From CAXMQS01 sp036446035 (GTDB lineage: Bacteria > Actinomycetota > Acidimicrobiia > Spongiisociales > JAOTWH01), in contig JAZFSG010000093.1 in the NCBI GenBank assembly GCA_036446035.1, forward strand, positions 1 to 6,993: DNA of 6,993 bases. Direction: 5' to 3'. Numbering within the stretch: the first letter of the stretch is position 1; each line of letters opens with the position of its first letter. This document shows positions 5,620 to 6,993 of the stretch, in pieces. The notes beneath the pieces were generated by a model. The model did not search any database. It was not told where the DNA came from and worked only from the letters and a program-made list of their open reading frames with translations. The position numbers and the translations under genes are program-made.

Positions 5620-6810
5620 ATGGACACCCGCTTCCTCGAGCACCTGGCCACGGAGACGGAAGGGCTTCGGGAGTCGGGCTTGTTCAAGCAGGAACGGACC
5701 ATCGCGTCCCCTCAGGATGCCGTCATCACGCTGGAGGACGGCCGCCAGGTCGTCAACCTGTGCGCCAACAACTACCTCGGGCTTTCCAACCACCCCTCTC
5801 TGGTCGAAGCGGCAGACGAAGCGGTCCACGAATACGGCTACGGGATGTCGTCGGTTCGCTTCATCTGCGGCACCCAGAACGTCCACCTCGAACTCGAGAG
5901 CCGGCTGAGTGACTTCCTCGCAACCGACGACACGATCCTCTACTCGTCTTGTTTCGACGCCAACACCGGACTCTTCGAGACCATCCTCGGCCCCGAAGAC
6001 GCCATCATCTCAGACGCCCTCAACCACGCCTCGATCATCGATGGGGTTCGGCTCTGCAAGGCGAAGCGCTTCCGCTACGGCAACAACGACCTGGACGACC
6101 TGCGACGCCAGCTGGAGGCCGCCAAGGACGCTCGCTTCCGGATGATCGCCACCGACGGGGTGTTCTCGATGGATGGCATCATCGCCAACCTCGTCGGCAT
6201 CTGTGAACTGGCGGATGAGTACGACGCCTTGGTGATGGTCGACGACTCGCATGCCGTCGGGTTCGTCGGCGACCACGGCGGTGGGACTCCGGAGCACTGG
6301 GGTGTGCAGGAACGCGTCGATGTTGTCACAGGCACGCTGGGCAAGGCCCTCGGCGGCGCCTCTGGCGGCTACACGTCTGGGCGCTCCGAGATCATCGGCT
6401 GGCTGCGACAGCGGTCACGTCCCTATCTCTTCTCGAATTCGCTGGCGCCGGTCATCGCCGCGACCTCGTTGACGGTGCTCAAGATGCTCCGCGAGAGCGA
6501 TGAGCTACGCGTTCGGCTGCGCGACAACTCGTCCTACTTCCGGTCCGGCATGGAGTCCGCAGGTTTCTCGTTGGCGGGTGCCGGACACCCGATCATCCCC
6601 GTCCTGCTAGGCGACGCCCGGCGCGCCACCGAGCTAGCGGACGGCCTCTTGGACGAGGGCATCTACGTCATCGGCTTCTCCTTCCCCGTCGTGCCCGAAG
6701 GCCAAGCCCGCATCCGCACCCAGATGTCCGCCGCCCACACCACGGAGCACCTCGATCGAGCGATCGCGGCCTTCTCCAAGGTCGGCACCAAGCTCGGAGT
6801 CGTCGGCTGA
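5620..6810 (+). CDS. kbl: Glycine C-acetyltransferase (2-amino-3-ketobutyrate CoA ligase)
   Basis: A 396-residue PLP enzyme of the alpha-oxoamine synthase family, close in length to E. coli Kbl (398). It cleaves 2-amino-3-ketobutyrate with CoA to glycine and acetyl-CoA, the second step of threonine breakdown, in the cytoplasm. Visible: CANNYLGLSNHP (48-59), YGYGMSSVRFICGTQ, H136 stacking on PLP in SDALNHASIIDG, FSMDG (182-186), D208 and H211 in VDDSHAVGF, the Schiff-base K242 in TGTLGKALGGASGGY, and R366 near the C-terminus. Each of the key residues is offset by two from the E. coli numbering. The following tdh start confirms Kbl over related AONS enzymes such as BioF or ALA synthase. The genes overlap by one base (TGATG). 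Likely expressed from the leaderless promoter at 5608. Confidence 0.95.
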   Translation: MDTRFLEHLATETEGLRESGLFKQERTIASPQDAVITLEDGRQVVNLCANNYLGLSNHPSLVEAADEAVHEYGYGMSSVRFICGTQNVHLELESRLSDFLATDDTILYSSCFDANTGLFETILGPEDAIISDALNHASIIDGVRLCKAKRFRYGNNDLDDLRRQLEAAKDARFRMIATDGVFSMDGIIANLVGICELADEYDALVMVDDSHAVGFVGDHGGGTPEHWGVQERVDVVTGTLGKALGGASGGYTSGRSEIIGWLRQRSRPYLFSNSLAPVIAATSLTVLKMLRESDELRVRLRDNSSYFRSGMESAGFSLAGAGHPIIPVLLGDARRATELADGLLDEGIYVIGFSFPVVPEGQARIRTQMSAAHTTEHLDRAIAAFSKVGTKLGVVG

Positions 6811-6993
6811 TGCGCGCACTGGTCAAGGCGAGGCCCGAGCCCGGCATCTGGATGGAGGATGTCGACAAGCCGGTCGTCGGGCACAACGACGTCCTCATCC
6901 AGGTCACTAAGAGCGCCATCTGCGGCACCGACCTCCACATAGTCAACTGGGACACCTGGGCGCAAAACACGATTCCGATACCGATGGCCATCG
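6810..6993 (+). CDS. tdh: L-threonine 3-dehydrogenase (N-terminal part, runs off right edge)
   Basis: 61 codons are visible. The protein is a zinc-dependent medium-chain dehydrogenase that oxidises L-threonine to 2-amino-3-ketobutyrate with NAD+, feeding Kbl. The visible part is nearly collinear with E. coli Tdh: GIWMEDVDKP, GHNDVLIQV, AICGTDLHIVNWD and IPIPMAI. Catalytic zinc ligand C38, T40 and H43 are at the E. coli positions. The ATG overlaps the kbl stop (TGATG), and GGAG lies 10 nt upstream inside kbl, so translation is coupled. The NAD-binding half and the remaining zinc ligands lie beyond the edge. Confidence 0.94.
   Translation, partial: MRALVKARPEPGIWMEDVDKPVVGHNDVLIQVTKSAICGTDLHIVNWDTWAQNTIPIPMAI

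Overview
The window (GC-rich, roughly 60-65 % by eye) looks like a bacterial chromosome segment from the high-GC Gram-positive side, most likely an actinobacterium such as an Acidimicrobiia-like lineage. The hints are the GC-rich codon use, GTG starts, apparently leaderless genes with a TANNNT box directly before the start codon, and a Beta_propel lipoprotein. The lineage is an inference; no RNA gene or phylogenetic marker is present to fix it. Nothing looks mobile, and no tRNA, rRNA, CRISPR array or insertion sequence was seen.

Layout: three genes run leftward. These are rimK (1619-2497), an AstE/aspartoacylase-family zinc deacylase (637-1626) that overlaps the rimK end by 8 bp, and the N-terminal part of a secreted lipoprotein with the Beta_propel signature (1-557, running off the left edge). 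A 55-bp divergent promoter region (2498-2552) separates them from a rightward series. That series is a DUF2237-type protein (2553-2939), an AhpD/CMD-family peroxidase-like selenoprotein (2943-3875), recQ (3912-5591), kbl (5620-6810) and the beginning of tdh (6810 to the right edge).

The main point of interest is the gene at 2943-3875. A naive annotation splits it in two at an in-frame TGA (3528-3530). That TGA sits exactly at the second cysteine position of the AhpD CxxCxxxH motif, giving C193-F-Y-U196-V-L-S-H200, with a Glu exactly 12 residues before the Cys as in AhpD. The frame stays open for another 114 codons with clear family similarity, so it is best read as one 310-residue selenoprotein with Sec at 196. 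Candidate bacterial SECIS hairpins lie just downstream. The DUF2237 gene directly before it lies in the same reading frame, separated only by two tandem TAG codons.

Functionally, kbl-tdh form the threonine dehydrogenase pathway (threonine to 2-amino-3-ketobutyrate to glycine plus acetyl-CoA). RimK and the deacylase may be a glutamate-ligating/hydrolysing pair. DUF2237 plus the selenoprotein are probably a small redox operon of unknown substrate. RecQ is a DNA-repair helicase that seems to lack the winged-helix part of the RQC region.
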